Assembly: GCA_034008185.1 (NCBI GenBank)
Contig: CM067081.1
Location: forward strand, 67,756,054-67,820,053
Direction: 5' to 3'
DNA length: 64,000 nt
From: Gorsachius magnificus
Taxonomy: Eukaryota; Chordata; Aves; Pelecaniformes; Ardeidae
In this document: positions 24,916 through 37,900 of the stretch, piece after piece
Layout: every line of letters starts with the position of its first letter
How positions within the stretch are numbered: the stretch's first letter is position 1
Made by a program: the position numbers and the translations under genes
The notes under the pieces: model-generated
Databases searched by the model: none
Told to the model about the DNA's origin: nothing
Seen by the model: the letters and a program-made list of their open reading frames with translations, nothing else

Positions 24916-26139
24916 CGTGTGATCATCATCACTTGGTCATATTCAAATTGCACAATGGAAAATGACACAATGAGAGTCCTCAGGTAGTAGTTAGAGGAAG
25001 GCTGGGCCCTCCAGGTGGTGCACAGCTATACTGACATAGCAACTTTTGTTCTGAAAGAGGTACAGCTATGTTCCAGTAGCATTGTGCCCTGGTTAGGAAG
25101 TTCACCAGAGCTCAGAGCCTACACAGCAACTTCCACCAGACTATGCTTGTTACTCACTCTGCCTCATCACAGCAGACTCTGGAGAGAAAGATTTCAAATG
25201 TACCCACTTGCAGAGTCTGGTAGGGCTCAGATGGGTAGAGGGCATATGCAGAGGCATGCAACATACCCCAGCAGATCCTCATATCAACAGTGTCCCTAGA
25301 AGGATGCAGGTCAACCACATGGCTTACCTGCATTTGTTAACAGGTCCTAGATGTCAAGACTATCATGACAGCTTGTTAACAAAGCTTTAGCCAGGCAGTA
25401 ACAAAATGATGTCAAATCCTGATCTGAAAATAGGGCTGGTCAGAACTTTCCTAGCAAAGTATTTTTTCTATTGACACAATTGCCAAATAGCTAGACGTGT
25501 ACGATGACAACACTGATTTTGACAGCTCTTCTGCCAGACAAGAGAATACAAAGCAGATACCTGACAGAAGCCAACCAGCTCTGCCACTGCTCCTGAAGTA
25601 GCCACGTGAAAGGCTTTGGTGTGGTTAGAGAACAATGGCCTTCCAGACGACTCCTCAGAGGGATGACAAAATCTTGACTCCCGTCTGAGTCCTGTGGCTT
25701 CTAGGTTTCAATTTGTCTGAGTGAAATTGGATGGCTAATTCTGAGACTGCTTTAATAACTGACGGCAGACTTGTTTGTCATGTCAGCTCTGTAACACTCT
25801 GTCACCACACAAGCGGTGCTAGAAATTTGCTTAGCTGGTAACATCCTCAGTACAAATCAGGACATTAATATTGTACTTTGATGTCTTTAGTATTTATGCC
25901 ATGACTAAACTGGGTATGTGATTTATTAATATTTAAGACTATTAGGAAGAAAATTATGTAGATTATGTGGAGAGAAGAAAATGAAAAAATCTCACATCCT
26001 ATAAATTCATAAGGATATCACTGATTAACAACATTCAATGTTCAATCAATGTTTTGATTCCTCCAACTATTTTTAAATAAAGCATTACACACCATCTATA
26101 ATCAGTGTGTTTCCATAACTCTGCAGTTACAAATCCTAC

Positions 26140-26216
26140 CGTGTTGCAAGCTTATGGCAGACGACACCAGTGTCTGTTATGACTTCACTCAGTCTCAGCT
26201 CGAGGTGGACCTTCCC
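26140..26216 (-). CDS. RASA3: RASA3 exon 5: C2A-C2B linker
   Basis: A 77-nt exon, phase 0 in, with 25 whole codons and a final CG (first two bases of an arginine codon). The peptide [19 protein letters not shown] then CHKLAT covers the end of the C2A sandwich and the linker leading into C2B. It is identical to human RASA3 as I remember it. The acceptor is ggtgtgtttcag and the donor gtaggattt. The arginine codon is completed by the A that opens exon 6, 22.5 kb away, which confirms the exon order. Two CpG sites survive in the exon (CTCGAG and GTCGTC) in a CpG-poor neighbourhood, as expected for constrained coding sequence. Confidence 0.95.
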
Positions 26217-27650
26217 CTGAAACACACCAAAAACACCATACAAAAAGTGAGTTTTATGCATAGCCAGCCACACCATTCCAACTTAAAACAAAGCAAGCCA
26301 GTTAATGCAAGTAATTCCAGGAGAAGTTTAAAGATAAGTAATATCTGTATAGCTAAAGTATTTCAGCTGCCAGAGAATCCAGATTAGTAGCCATTTCACT
26401 AAATTTCAGTGCATAATTCCCGCCATTATTTTATCTTTGTCTGTTTTACTAATTGAGGGATATGGAGGGTCTGTGGTCTGACACAAAAATATTGTGTTGG
26501 AGCTTTATCTATATTTAGCATTTTAAATATTAAGCAAAGATCTGCAACACAATCATTGAAGAGATATCACAGCAGTGTTACAAATTAACACGTTTTAAAC
26601 ATTAGAAAAATTAAAATTATGAAATAATATAAACTGTGAGACAAGTTTCAGTAGAACTACATTGGGCAACTAAAAAAAAATTCAACCATGTTGCTAGCAT
26701 TCACAGCATCTACTTTACAGAGTCTTCAACTCCTTACCACCGCATTATCTTTATTATGATCTGGGCCAAGATGTTATGCTCAAATAAGCTAAGAAAATAA
26801 AGGCAATCATTAATACAAACTGCATTCCTCTTATTAACTCTATAGCATTTCAAAACATGAGCATCCACTCCCACTGGCAAAAAACTTGGCACCACTCTTA
26901 AATGCAAAATACATTTTGGTTTTGACCTATTCTGACAAACCAACACTCCCTGATCATCACCTGCAAATTATCGTGGTCAAAATTGAGTCACTCACCTTCA
27001 TAACCACCTCCCCTCCATCCTTTTTACCAAAGGACCCTAAAATCCACCCTGCTAGTTAGTCAGAGCTCTAATGCGAGTGCCATCTTTGACTCAGATCTAC
27101 CTCAACTCATACAAAAGTCTGTTGCCACCCCTTTCATAAGATCTTCCAGATTTCACCTTTCCTCTTTTTGCACATGACCAAAACTCTTGCCAGAGACTTC
27201 CCTGTCTCTTCTGACTAGTTACAGCAACCTCCTGCTTTATGAGGATGTCAATCCTGTGTAACAGAGGAGAGTGAAGATCAAACCCTGGCCTTAAGTTGCA
27301 CCTACGCTGCTAAGATCTACTTTCTCCACAGCAGATCTGTCTGGACAAAAGCTGGTGAAAGCAGTCCAAAGCAGAGCAGGGAGCACAATAACAATTAAGC
27401 AGCATGGACATGCAGAAGTCCAGTTCAAGGTCATTCCCTGGTCCTCTTGTATTTAGCAGTATAAACAAACACTGAAGTCAGTGCCTAAATACCTGTCCTG
27501 AAGAAGCCGATGAGATATTCTGTTTCTTACTGCTACAGTCGTTCTCCCCACTTCCTTGTGACCCCCTTTCTCAGTTCCATTCTTTCTGCACTACCTTGAA
27601 TGTATGCTTCACGCTTCCCTGCATTTCACACTTTCACTCCTCAAACCTCT

Positions 27651-27680
27651 ATCTATATACCTACGTATCTATATACCTAC
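27651..27680. repeat. 14-bp direct repeat
   Basis: ATCTATATACCTAC at 27651-27664 and again at 27667-27680, separated by GT. Confidence 0.9.
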
Positions 27681-28619
27681 TTATACCTTCAGTATTCTGA
27701 CTCAGTAGCGGTTTTTCCTGTCCAAGGGCCGGAACGCAGGCCTTTTGAGTACATACGGCAGATGATTCTGGTGTTCATCCAGAAAACAAGACAGACAACC
27801 TCTCCAAGCTGTATAAAAGCTCATGTTGCAGAGGCATCACAGCAGCTTGCTGGCATTTTGAACAGGGAAGGTCTCAAACATCTGTGGGAGTTTAAAAAGA
27901 TGGCTCCTGCCAGGTGTCTTTTGCACCATTTTAAACAATAGAAAAACCCAATAATGCAAAACTCAAATGTTGCATTTGGCCATCAGACTCCTGATTCTTC
28001 ATGTCTCTTTCAGCAAGACAGGTATCCCCCTTCACCCTGTTAGTGTACGTAAATGTCAACATCTGTCATTTTCTTCCAAACTGAAGTCTGTCCTCATGGA
28101 TTTCTCTGCACAAATGTGTAAAGCTACTTCTAGACTCACTACCACTGCAGTGTCCATCGTACCCATGCATAACAAGGGCTAGGCAGGCAGCCAGCTAAGA
28201 ACTCTGGTTAAGCAGGATGGTTTTCTGGCTTTAGTTTTACTATGTTTTCCCTTACTCTTCAGTGTTCTTGCTTCCACTGGTCACATATTTTATCACAGGA
28301 GCTAAACCATGAGTCTTTGGAAAACAAATTTGTATCATGAACCCATAAAAAACACTGCTGCTATCTTTGTTGATATCCTGCATGTTGTCTTTTCTAGAGA
28401 AATCAACACTAATACAAATTTTGAAGAAATTAAGAGACAGGAACAGAGATTTAGAAACTCTAGAGAAAATACCCCTTTGTAGAAAAATACCAAGAAGGTA
28501 AGATAATGTTTTTATAGAAATATTTCTGTTGATCTTAAAGGCAAGACTGACCTCTCTCAGGAAAGAAAGAATGCTTCAATGCACTTAGATGAGCCTGAAC
28601 GCAAACTTACACTTCCTAT

Positions 28620-28646
28620 TTGCTCAATCTCACACAGATTGAGCAA
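28620..28646. repeat. Perfect 11-bp inverted repeat (hairpin, 5-nt loop)
   Basis: TTGCTCAATCT, loop CACAC, AGATTGAGCAA. Pairing does not extend beyond one G-T wobble, so it is too short for a microRNA precursor. Confidence 0.85.
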
Positions 28647-31600
28647 GATGGAAGCTCCCTATTTTAGAAATTAAGCTGCAAAAAACCTTTTTAAGTCAGC
28701 AGTACTTCACACATTTTCCCAGCTATATTAAGCACAAAAATATAGTGCTGCCTTTTTTGGGCTGAGAGCCATTTTTTCTTGTAGCGCTCATTTTTCTCTT
28801 GTGAAGACTTTGAAAATGGTCAGCTGCTCAAAAAGTGACTCAAAACTTCGGACAGCAAAACAGAGGTCATGGGACCAGCAGCCCTACGACTATTCCCAGA
28901 ACACCTCCTTACTTCCAGTTAAAAACTCAAAGACATTAAAAAAAGACTACAGTAACATAACTTGCAGGCTTAGTTCACAGAAAATATCACTCCTACATAA
29001 AGAGAATGCTTTTTCCCAAATCAATTATACCATTAGGCAAAATGTAAGGATTCGTCTGAATAAGTTTACTCCTAACCAATGGCATTAGCTGGGTTTACAA
29101 AATACCAGATAATCCACTTTTCAAAGTGAAGACAGAAGACTATGCAATAAATCAGCATCATAAAATCAACAGTTAATCTAACCAACAGAAGGTCAACCTA
29201 TACTGGATTAAACGTACCACAGAAACAGGGAGTTGCCAATATCTTTACTTATTGATACTTTATAAGAAAGAAATTCATATTTTTATTATTAAAAGAATTA
29301 CTGCGATAATAACAAGAGCCTCCAATTGTACTAGGTGTGCAGTTACTGACAGCACTTACAAGCAGGAAAGATCAGATACCGCAGCAGGATTAAAAAAAAA
29401 ATTATGTTGTCCTGCTTTACAGCGGAAACACCGTGACTTGGTCCTACTCAGACAGAATCCTTGTTGTGGAGCCAGGGATTGAGTCTAGGATCAGTCATAG
29501 GCCATAAGGCCATAAAGCTTTTTTTCCTTCAGCACAGCAAAAACACTCAGAGAAGAATCTGGAGGTTTGACAATTTTGAAGTAGAATGCATTAATTACTA
29601 AAAACGTTTCCACAAAAAAAAAAATTCAGGATGTTCCTAGAAGCAGCTATGCTCATTAGCATACCCTTCACATTTGGAAGGGTAGGACTTTTCAAGGAAC
29701 AAGCTGAAGGAGTGCCAACTCAACTGCTGAACGCTTCCTTTTTCATAAACTCCGGCTGATATGGATGGGTGGGTTCATAGGTCGTACGTCCTTCCTAATC
29801 ACATCTAACATCGCATAATGGGGCCAGCTGGCTTCCATTTTTCAGTTCTTGATTACAGAAGCCATCAGTAGACTGAATTTCTTGTAGGGACATAGACAGT
29901 ATTCAAAAAGAAATCAGTAACAAACAAAACTTTTAAAGGACCTTACTGAGGGGAAAAAAAAAAATTATACTATGCTTGTTAAATATCCCCTTTACTAAAA
30001 AATAATAGAATCAAGTTCCAGTCTTGTTAACATTCTCTTAACACTAACAGGTATCAGGGAGAACTATACACACAGTTAATCTGAAAAACAAACTGAAACT
30101 GATCATAAACTTTTGAAGAAAAGAAAAAGCAGACTCAAAAGTCCCGGTTTTATAGATACAGGAAAAGCCCATCTCCAACCACCTCATTTCTCCTTGGAAT
30201 GCAGCTGTGAGTTACTGCAGATTGAAACACCAGAAAACAATTGTAAAGCAAGTAAAATTATACAAATGCTACCTACCTGTATCATGTTTCCAGCGGTTGC
30301 AAATTTGCAGTTTAATTTAAAACACAGTGTGTTGAAGGAGACAAGAAAACACATGACTGTAGATTATCCTACAGTTATTCTTAAGACAAAGTTCTGCCAT
30401 CCTGGCACGAAGCACTTTTAGCATCTTGAACAAGTGGTGGGCCTCAGAGGCAGTGTTTGCAAAGTTACCAGGACACCACTGGGAGCCATTTCTGAGTGCA
30501 ATTACGTGCACACATTTTGGCCTGGAATCTGACACACACCACATGATCCAACGACTGTAGATTAAGATGCAACATCTGATTAACTCAAAACAGATGCGAT
30601 CTGTTTTTTTCAGGGAAAGATTTACAAAAAAACCGCTGGCAAACACTAGGAACCTCTGTGCTCTACATCTGAGGCTCTAATAAATGCACAAAAGACTGAC
30701 AGTCTGCCTAAGTTCAAAAGACAGGAGCCAAATCTACCCAAATCTCTTAAATCATATTTGTAAGGAAGTATCAACCAGATCTCTATCCTTTTTGTTACTG
30801 TGAAACAGTTTTTAGAAATCTTCCACTTTTTAAAAACATCAAAGGAAAAGAACAAGTCTTCACTGTTAGTTTTAAACAAAACCAGAAAATATACAATCTG
30901 CTTACTTAAATATTAAGTATCAAGTCAATCATTTTCATATACAGGGCTCACACAGCACTGTAACTCTCCATTCTACAAAAGAACAGTAGCTGAATCACAA
31001 AAACTCCTAAAAAAGCTATTTGTCTACTACTAAACCTGCTGGACAAGAGGTTTGTGATCACCCACTGTTCTACTTCTCACTAGCCTACACAATTTGCTAG
31101 GGACTTTCCCCTCCACAGTGGAAGTGCATCTGCATGAAAGTTTTCCAAACTTTTATCCCACATGGGGATGCTTATCCCAGCACAGTTCCTCAACCTCATC
31201 AGCTCCGCAGCTGAGCTGAACTCTGCTCAGTGCTCAGGAGTGTGGAAAGAGGGATTGGGACCCACCTTCAGATCTTTACTTTTCTTCCTGCTGGTACAGG
31301 GTGACTGCAGGGGCAGTCTCACCCCAGCTCCTGGAGATGGAGGAGGGAAGAGATGTAACAGGGACAGGTTGTAGTAGAGGACTAGGCTAAGCAAGTGACA
31401 CGAACCACAGCCCATGACTAATGCCAGCACCTCATTGTTTTGGAATCTCAAATTTGGATTGTGGTACCCCTGGTATGTTGGTTTACCTTCCCTTGTTGCA
31501 AGTTTTCTGGAGAAAGGAGGATTGCAAGACCATTCCAAACTATGGGCTAGCCTGTGCTGTTGCTTTCTCTGTTTTTCTGAATTTTATTTTGGGATATAGC

Positions 31601-32812
31601 AAATGCTAAGACAGATCCTGTCTACTTCGGCAACTTTCTGAGATGTCACTTTCTGGCACTGGTAAAGCTTAAAAGTAAACAATAAAACTGATCCAGACTC
31701 TAAGGGTCCACTAAATGCTGTCCATAAGGGAGTGGAAGAGGAAAGACCAAGGGTGCAGCTACTGCTTTAGGTAAATCCAGCCCTGTGGTATTATCAGCAT
31801 CCCCACATAAGGTCACAGCCTAACAGCAGGTTTGAGAGCAGGAGGAAGAGTTTGTTTGCTGTCTACATTTGCTGCTGTAACAGCTGCTCCTTCCTTTAGC
31901 AGAGGGCGGCAGGCGGCTGGGAAAGGTCTAAGGATCATGCTCCAGATCACAGTCTGCCTGCTGGACTGCAGTGCGGCGCGCAAGAATCTGGAACAAAATC
32001 CAGTCTATCACTGAGGAAAGTGCAACAGCTCTAATGAGCACTGCATGGATTCATAAATGCTAGGCAAAGCAGAACTGATGTCTGCTTGGTCTCCGTATGT
32101 GCAAGCATGTCAGCATTGCTCAGTAACTGGCAAATATCTTCAAATGGCACAATGTTAGCCTTCCTGTTTCTATAAAGGAAGAATACCTCCATATGGTCAA
32201 AATCCTTATAATTAGTCATGTTTTCCTCTCAAATACTTTGATGCAATATAATATGTAGATACTGTAAACGAAAGCCACCTGGCTTTCATTTCCCCAGACA
32301 AATTGTGTTCTGAAGACACTGAATCCAGGTATGTTGTTTTGAAATAATGTAAATTTATTATTCAGCAGTAGGTGTGCCTTACCACATGCCACGTTACAGA
32401 CTAGCTTTTTAAAAATAACAGACCAAAACCGGATAGACTGTCTTGCCCCTTTGCACTGTTAAGTCTGAATATTGCGCTCTTACATTCACATGGGGAGGAA
32501 GTCTTGCCACAAAGCAGGATCTGGTCATAACTGGTCTTTTTGTTTATCACAAACATTAGTTACCCTTGTTGACGCATGATTCAGTTCTCTGAAATAATTT
32601 TGTTAGTATGCATGTAGCCTTGAGAATCTTCCCACACTATCAAAACAGAGATTTCCTATCTTCTCAAAACAACTAGAAGAGAGAAACCTAAAAGCCACTG
32701 TTCATAAAATAGAGGGTAACACCCATTTATTTCCTGTGTGTGGTGGAAAGCTGATACCAAACCTGGAAGCAGTTTCTTCTTTTTACAATTTGCACCTACC
32801 TATGCTTACAGT

Positions 32813-32817
32813 AGGTT
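32813..32817. repeat. Target-site duplication, left copy (AGGTT)
   Basis: Five bases AGGTT directly before the LTR's initial TG; repeated exactly after its terminal CA. Confidence 0.85.
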
Positions 32818-32954
32818 TGTATTGGGTTTCTGTGGCAAGGTCTTGGTAGTGGAGGGGCTACAGGGGTGGCTTCTGTGAGAAGCTGCTAGAAGTATTCCCT
32901 GTGTCCGCTGCTGGCCAGGGCCAGGGCCAAGCAACAGTGGAAGCGCCTCTGGGA

Positions 32955-32968
32955 TAACATATTTATGG
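32955..32968 (+). promoter_or_regulatory. LTR TATA-like box
   Basis: AACATATTTATGGA, an AT-rich TATA-like stretch in a GC-rich surrounding, about 730 bases before the polyadenylation signal. That spacing is long, so a start site further downstream is possible. Activity is unknown. Confidence 0.4.
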
Positions 32969-33159
32969 AGGAAAAAAAAAAGGCTGCGTCTCAGTAGCTG
33001 GAGAGAGAAGTGAGAGGATGGGAGAGAAAACAGCCCTGCAGACACCAAGGTCAGTGAAGAAGGAGGGGGAGGAGATGCTCCAGGCGCCAGAGCAGAGATT
33101 CCCCTGCAGCTCGTGGTGAAGACCATGGTGAAGCAGATCTCCACCTGTAGCCTGTGGAG

Positions 33160-33480
33160 GACCCCACACCAGAGCGGGTAGATGCCCAAAGGGAGGAGGC
33201 TGTGACCCTGTGGGAAGCCTGCACCAGATCAGGTTCCTGGCAAGCCATTGTGGACCCATGGGGGGAGGAGCCCACGCCGAAGCAGGTTTGCCAGCAGAAC
33301 TTGTGACCCCACAGGGGACCCAACGCTGGAGCAGTCTGCTCCTGAGGGACTGCACCCCGTGGAAATTATGGGCCCATGCTGGAGCAGTTCATGGAGAACT
33401 GTAGCCCGTGGGAAGAACTCACGTTGGAGAAGTTCGTGGAGGACTGTCTCCCTGAGGGGACCCCATGAGGGAGCAGGGGA
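33160..33480 (+). repeat. Degenerate tandem repeats inside the LTR
   Basis: A GC-rich block in which related phrases recur: ACGCTGGAGCAGTCTG, ATGCTGGAGCAGTTCATGG, ACGTTGGAGAAGTTCGTGG, ACGCCGAAGCAGGTTTG, separated by GTGGGAA, GAGGGGACC and GTGACCC phrases. The spacing is irregular (about 35-65 bases), so it is a diverged array. Expanded repeats are a known source of length variation in LTRs. Confidence 0.6.
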
Positions 33481-33685
33481 AGACTCCTCTCCCTAGGGAA
33501 GAAAAAGTGGCAGAGACGACGTGTGATGAACTGACCCCAGCCCCCATTCCCATCCCCCTGTGCCGCTGGGGGGAGTAGGCAGAGAAACTGGGAGTGAAGT
33601 TGAGCCCAGGAAGAAGGGAGGGGTGGGGGGAAGGTGTATTAAGATCTAGCAGTTTTTCTCCTCTCCTTCTCTGATTTTGATTGAT

Positions 33686-33691
33686 AATAAA
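33686..33691 (+). promoter_or_regulatory. LTR polyadenylation signal AATAAA
   Basis: AATAAA on the plus strand in the last fifth of the LTR, followed about 25-40 bases later by a T/G-rich stretch (GACTCTGTTTTGCCTGTGAT). This is the expected arrangement at an R-U5 boundary and fixes the LTR orientation. Confidence 0.65.
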
Positions 33692-33872
33692 TTAATTATT
33701 TTCAAGTTGACTCTGTTTTGCCTGTGATGGTAACTGATAAAATGATCTCTCTCTGAACTTGTCTCGACCCATGATCCTTTTGATTTACTTTTCTCTCCTC
33801 TGTCCGGTTAGAGGGGAGTGATAGAGCGGCTTTGGTGGGCCCCTGGCGTCCAGCCAGGGTCAAACCACCACA

Positions 33873-33877
33873 AGGTT
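33873..33877. repeat. Target-site duplication, right copy (AGGTT)
   Basis: Exact copy of the five bases before the LTR, directly after its terminal CA. Marks a single insertion event. Confidence 0.85.
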
Positions 33878-36800
33878 ATACAAAATGCATCAGCAACCCA
33901 TCTTTATGCTAGAAGCATTTAAATACCTACACAAAGATAGTTAATTCAGTGTTGGACAGTGGGCATGCAATGCTCTTTACTGCTTACTAGACTAGATAAT
34001 TCTGTCACTGGAGTGAAACAGCCCTATACATTTGCTCCTAAAGACAATTTGCTCAGTCTAGTTTATCTTCAAACCCACATTCTTAAGAAAAGTAACAATT
34101 AGCATCAGAGCCATTCCAGTTCAACATGATTTGCTCTACCTACATAAAAAGCACTGATTTATACAGAACAGGAAGCAGACAGATATGGGAGAGACTGTGG
34201 CAACTTCCACAATATTATGAAGGTAGAGCAAAAGAAAATAACAGAGTAACACATTTCCAGCTTCCTCGGCAGATCTGGGATAAACCTGTCTGTCATGCAG
34301 GACTGAATGGAGAAGAGCTAATTCAAAAGCCTGTGGTGAAACCTTGGCTCTGCTGAAGTCATGGCAAAACTCCCACCCTGGCAAGGACAGGATTTCATTC
34401 ATGAAGCCTGACATTTGGGATACAGATTCTGCATGCAATGGGAAGGTGCTGACAAAGGACGAGAGCTTTTCTGAGCAGCACAGAGTGCCCTGGATACATT
34501 CTTCTAGCTAATATACAGGAAGCATTTCAGACGCAGCAGTGACTTCCAGCACAACAAAAGAATTTTAGGTGTACTCTCCAAACATACCCCTAAGTAATGT
34601 TTTCTACCAATGATGTATAGTCCACCATCTGACAGTCATATCCGTCCATACTCAAGAACAAATTAAATCACAATAACCAAAGGCCTGTGTAGGCAAAATG
34701 CTAATGTGGTGGAAGAAGGAAGAAAGGCTTTTGGTGTCTGAATAAAGTATTTCTTAACATCAGTAAATCTTTTGCACAAAGCTTTGAGTACAGAAGGCTA
34801 AAATGCAAGACAATTTGCTTCCTCAGTGTCGGTTATCTGCACTTTACATGCCTTTGTTTTTTTTGAAGTTGCTAGCCAAATAGATATGTTTCAGACACAT
34901 CAAAGATCTTACGAGGAGGAAGGGGAAATGAGCAATTTTCAAGTTTTTATGTCAGATTTTTTCACCTCCAACAATGAATTTTACATAAGACCTTGAGCAT
35001 GACTGGCTTTGGAAAAGCACTGTCATTTAATGCTGAGAACTCAGCTGTAAGAGAACATGACCATTTCACATTTGTCAGTGCGGTGGAGGAAGTAACTTAA
35101 AGTATGCTTGAAAAGGGGAACTTTTAAAGCAAGAGCCTGCACAGGAAAACATGTCAGAATGATCTAACTCTTCATGCATTTCTCCCCCACTTTGGCATAT
35201 GCAGACTAGATGGTCTGGAGTACACTGCTGTATTTTGGTATTAATCAGGATGCCTCTGGATCTTTAACCACTTCTCTGATTACACACACAGAAAAGATAT
35301 TTGGGGTGCAAAGCTCAAACTTCACAAAACAGACTTGAACTATGCAGGGCTGAAGTTACTGTGGAAAAAAAATGAAGGGGAAAAACTACTCAAAAACAGG
35401 AAAGGCCTTTTAAAGATCACACGTGCACTTGGGCTTAAATTCCACTGAGAACACATGGACCACTCAGAGCATCTGTCATCTACAGCCTCAGGCAAGTATC
35501 TGAATCGGTTACTGTTGGGTGAACTTCAGCATGCAAAGGAAAGGCAAACATCTGTGGATCAAGAGAGATGTACACACAATAGCATGGCAATTTTTTGCTC
35601 CCAGTCCTCAAAAAGCATGAGAATGAGAATATAGCAGGTCCTGAAAGACAAATGACTAGTAGAAGAGAGACACGTTCCATGGAAAGTGTGCAACATCATG
35701 TTCTTACTGACTTCAAACAGCTTAGAAAGTTGTGTCTTCTGTTGCTAGTCCCTCCCCTCCAGCTGAGGCTGCCTGATTGTTCATAGTCTATTTCAATGCA
35801 AAAGTTAAACCATTTTCAGTAATGGCTCAGTTCCAGTTTTACTTCCCACTGAAATGTTTGAGCGCTTGTAGTGTCAGACACTGGGTATTTAGCTCTAGGC
35901 ATGGTACCAACCCACTAAGGAGTAGGCAGGCTCTATCAGAAAATGGGAACTTAAAATTCCTTCAACTAAATCTGCACAAACCCACCTGGTTACAGCTTCA
36001 TACTTTCAGAACAAGTTTTCCAGTTGGGAAAGTTAAGCTGTGAATTATGCATTTAATGGCTGCTGTCAAGTTTCATTCTGCACTCTGTATAGTAAGTCTT
36101 CCTGATAGCGTTTAACATGTTCTAGTATATTTTAAAAAGAAATATTCAGAAATCATGACATTTCATATTTGACTGCCAAACACAAAATACAATTTTGCTG
36201 GAGTTTAATTAATTTGTTCTCCACAGAGCAGCTTGAACTTAAACCACTTACAGCACAACAGTTTCATCACCCAGGCTGTATCTAAACAGCATTCAGGGTA
36301 TACACTGACAGGACTATAGCAGACTATGCAATACATTATTTTCAAACTAGTGAAAGCACAACCAGCCAGTAAGATGTGGGGGCATTGATTTACCAGCAGA
36401 ATAAAAGCCTGTCGACCTCAAGGGGCAATTACAGTCCATTGCTGAATGACACAGCACTGTATCCTGATGGCTACTGTTACCCACTCACCCAGACAAAGGA
36501 AATTCAGGTGCACCTGATTACACTGATTATCTCAATAAGCTAGTTTGCTAGACCAAATGATGAACCAAAGCCACAAAGGGCACATGGGTGGGTAATGCCC
36601 ACTCTGCATCCCTGGGCTGAGCAGCTGCACAGCACCTGTACTGCTTCACATGGGACTGTGCCCCATGCTCAACAGCGTCAGTGGTGGTGAGATTACAGGT
36701 GTCTTAGCCTAGATGGACAATGCCCTCATTTTTTCCTCAAGATGAGCATGCCGGACTCCAGTACATCTTGCTGTCAAGCAATAAATGGATGTGGCATTAA

Positions 36801-37724
36801 AGCATCTGACAATTATGCTCATATCTCTGTAGGCTGACAATTAACATAGTCTTGCTGTCAGTGACATCCTCATCTGCCATAAAGTTTATCTAGTCATGAT
36901 CTCACCTTGCACTCCTGACAAGACAAAACATCTTTATCAGACATCAAGAATTAGCAATGTTAGAAAACCATAAAACTGAATGCAAAGCCTCAAGCTAAAC
37001 ACCTTGGCAGCTATGTCTGATGGAGTTATACATGATTACTGCTTACACTTTTTTTTTTAATATGCAGGCTTATTTATTTTGTAAAGCATCAAAATACTTA
37101 GTTATAGCTTCTGAATAAAATTTGAGAAAACAGCACAAAACTATTAAGACATCCACTCAAATTCCATTAACATTAGAATTCTATTTGTTTGTTGTATTAA
37201 TTTGCACTCACAAAAAAAGAGCAATCTCATCATCATCTACTATTCCCTCTCTATGCATGAAGACAGAAAACAGTATTACTATTTGATAATCTGTACCATG
37301 TCTGGAACTCATACAAGCAAGGTCCAAACCATGTCAAGAACAAAATTTTAAATTCCACTCATTAAAGTTCAGATAGACAATTCAAAATACCAGTTTTTAC
37401 ATCAGAAGTGTTATTATCCTTAATTTCAAATCAGTCCCTCTGTTCTGAAAAATGAGGCCAAATGTATCCCAGAACCAGGCACCTGAGAACCACGGCACCC
37501 ACGATCACTAATATTTCAATAATCCATTGATTTTAAGCTGGTTTTCAGTTTCTGACTGGGCTGATTGGTCTGCTTAAAACCTGGGTATTTTCAGGCTTTG
37601 CACACAGTGAAGTCCTATACAGGCTTATTGCTGTCACCCAGTTTCTTTCATATCGTGGCCTAATGAGTTAGAAAGAATTAGAAACCTGGTCTCTTTGATT
37701 TTGTTTTATTTTTTTAAATTCCTC

Positions 37725-37900
37725 ACTCTGACTTGTATGGCCTCAAGCAAGTAACATTCTTTCTGACACTAATTCTCACTGTATTCAAAGTGTGGGAGTG
37801 ACAGTAGCTTACCTCAATACAGTGCCGTGATGCATAACTAAATAACCGTGAAGTGCTCTACAACATGGAAAACGGTATTAAGGCCACTGGCCCACAAAAA
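37725..37900 (+). mobile_element. Probable MIR-like SINE, 3' half
   Basis: GGCCTCAAGCAAGTAACATT, then AATTCTCACTGTATTCAAAG, GTAGCTTACCTCAATACAG and GTGAAGTGCTCTACAACATG follow the order of phrases in the 3' half of old MIR-type SINEs (tRNA-unrelated core and LINE-like tail). Strongly diverged. Confidence 0.45.

Larger units (their letters stand above)
3661..26139 (-). other. RASA3 intron 5 (22.5 kb)
   Basis: The largest intron in the window. It holds an ancient CR1 at about 6690-7172 with an A-rich tandem repeat beside it, a possible CR1 relic near 15245-15400, an A30 tract at 15476, a perfect 40-bp tandem duplication at 17693, an exon-like antisense stretch at 22642-22779 and a possible MIR-like SINE at 24868. 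No other gene is supported. The remaining sequence is unique-looking intron with ORFs no longer than chance. Confidence 0.85.
32818..33872 (+). mobile_element. Solo LTR of an avian endogenous retrovirus (ERVL-like)
   Basis: A 1,055-bp element starting TGTATTGGGTTTCTGTGG and ending CAAACCACCACA, with the TG...CA ends typical of LTRs. It is flanked on both sides by the identical 5-bp AGGTT. Inside are a TATA-like box (about 32959), a degenerate tandem region and an AATAAA signal on the plus strand, so the LTR is oriented opposite to RASA3. Its ends (including GAGTGATAGAGCGGCTTTGG near the 3' end) match a high-copy LTR I recognise from avian genomes; the 5-bp duplication fits ERVL-type elements, but I cannot fix the subfamily. 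No internal gag, pol or env remains: the full provirus was most likely removed by recombination between its two LTRs. ORFs inside it have no coding meaning. Confidence 0.85.

Noticed and set aside
28620..28646. Hairpin as a microRNA or other structured RNA.
   Set aside because: The stem is only 11 bp and does not extend; precursors need about 30 paired bases.
32806..33496. Several ORFs of up to 130 codons at 32806-33496.
   Set aside because: All lie in the GC-rich LTR, overlap on both strands and reflect its repeats, not genes.
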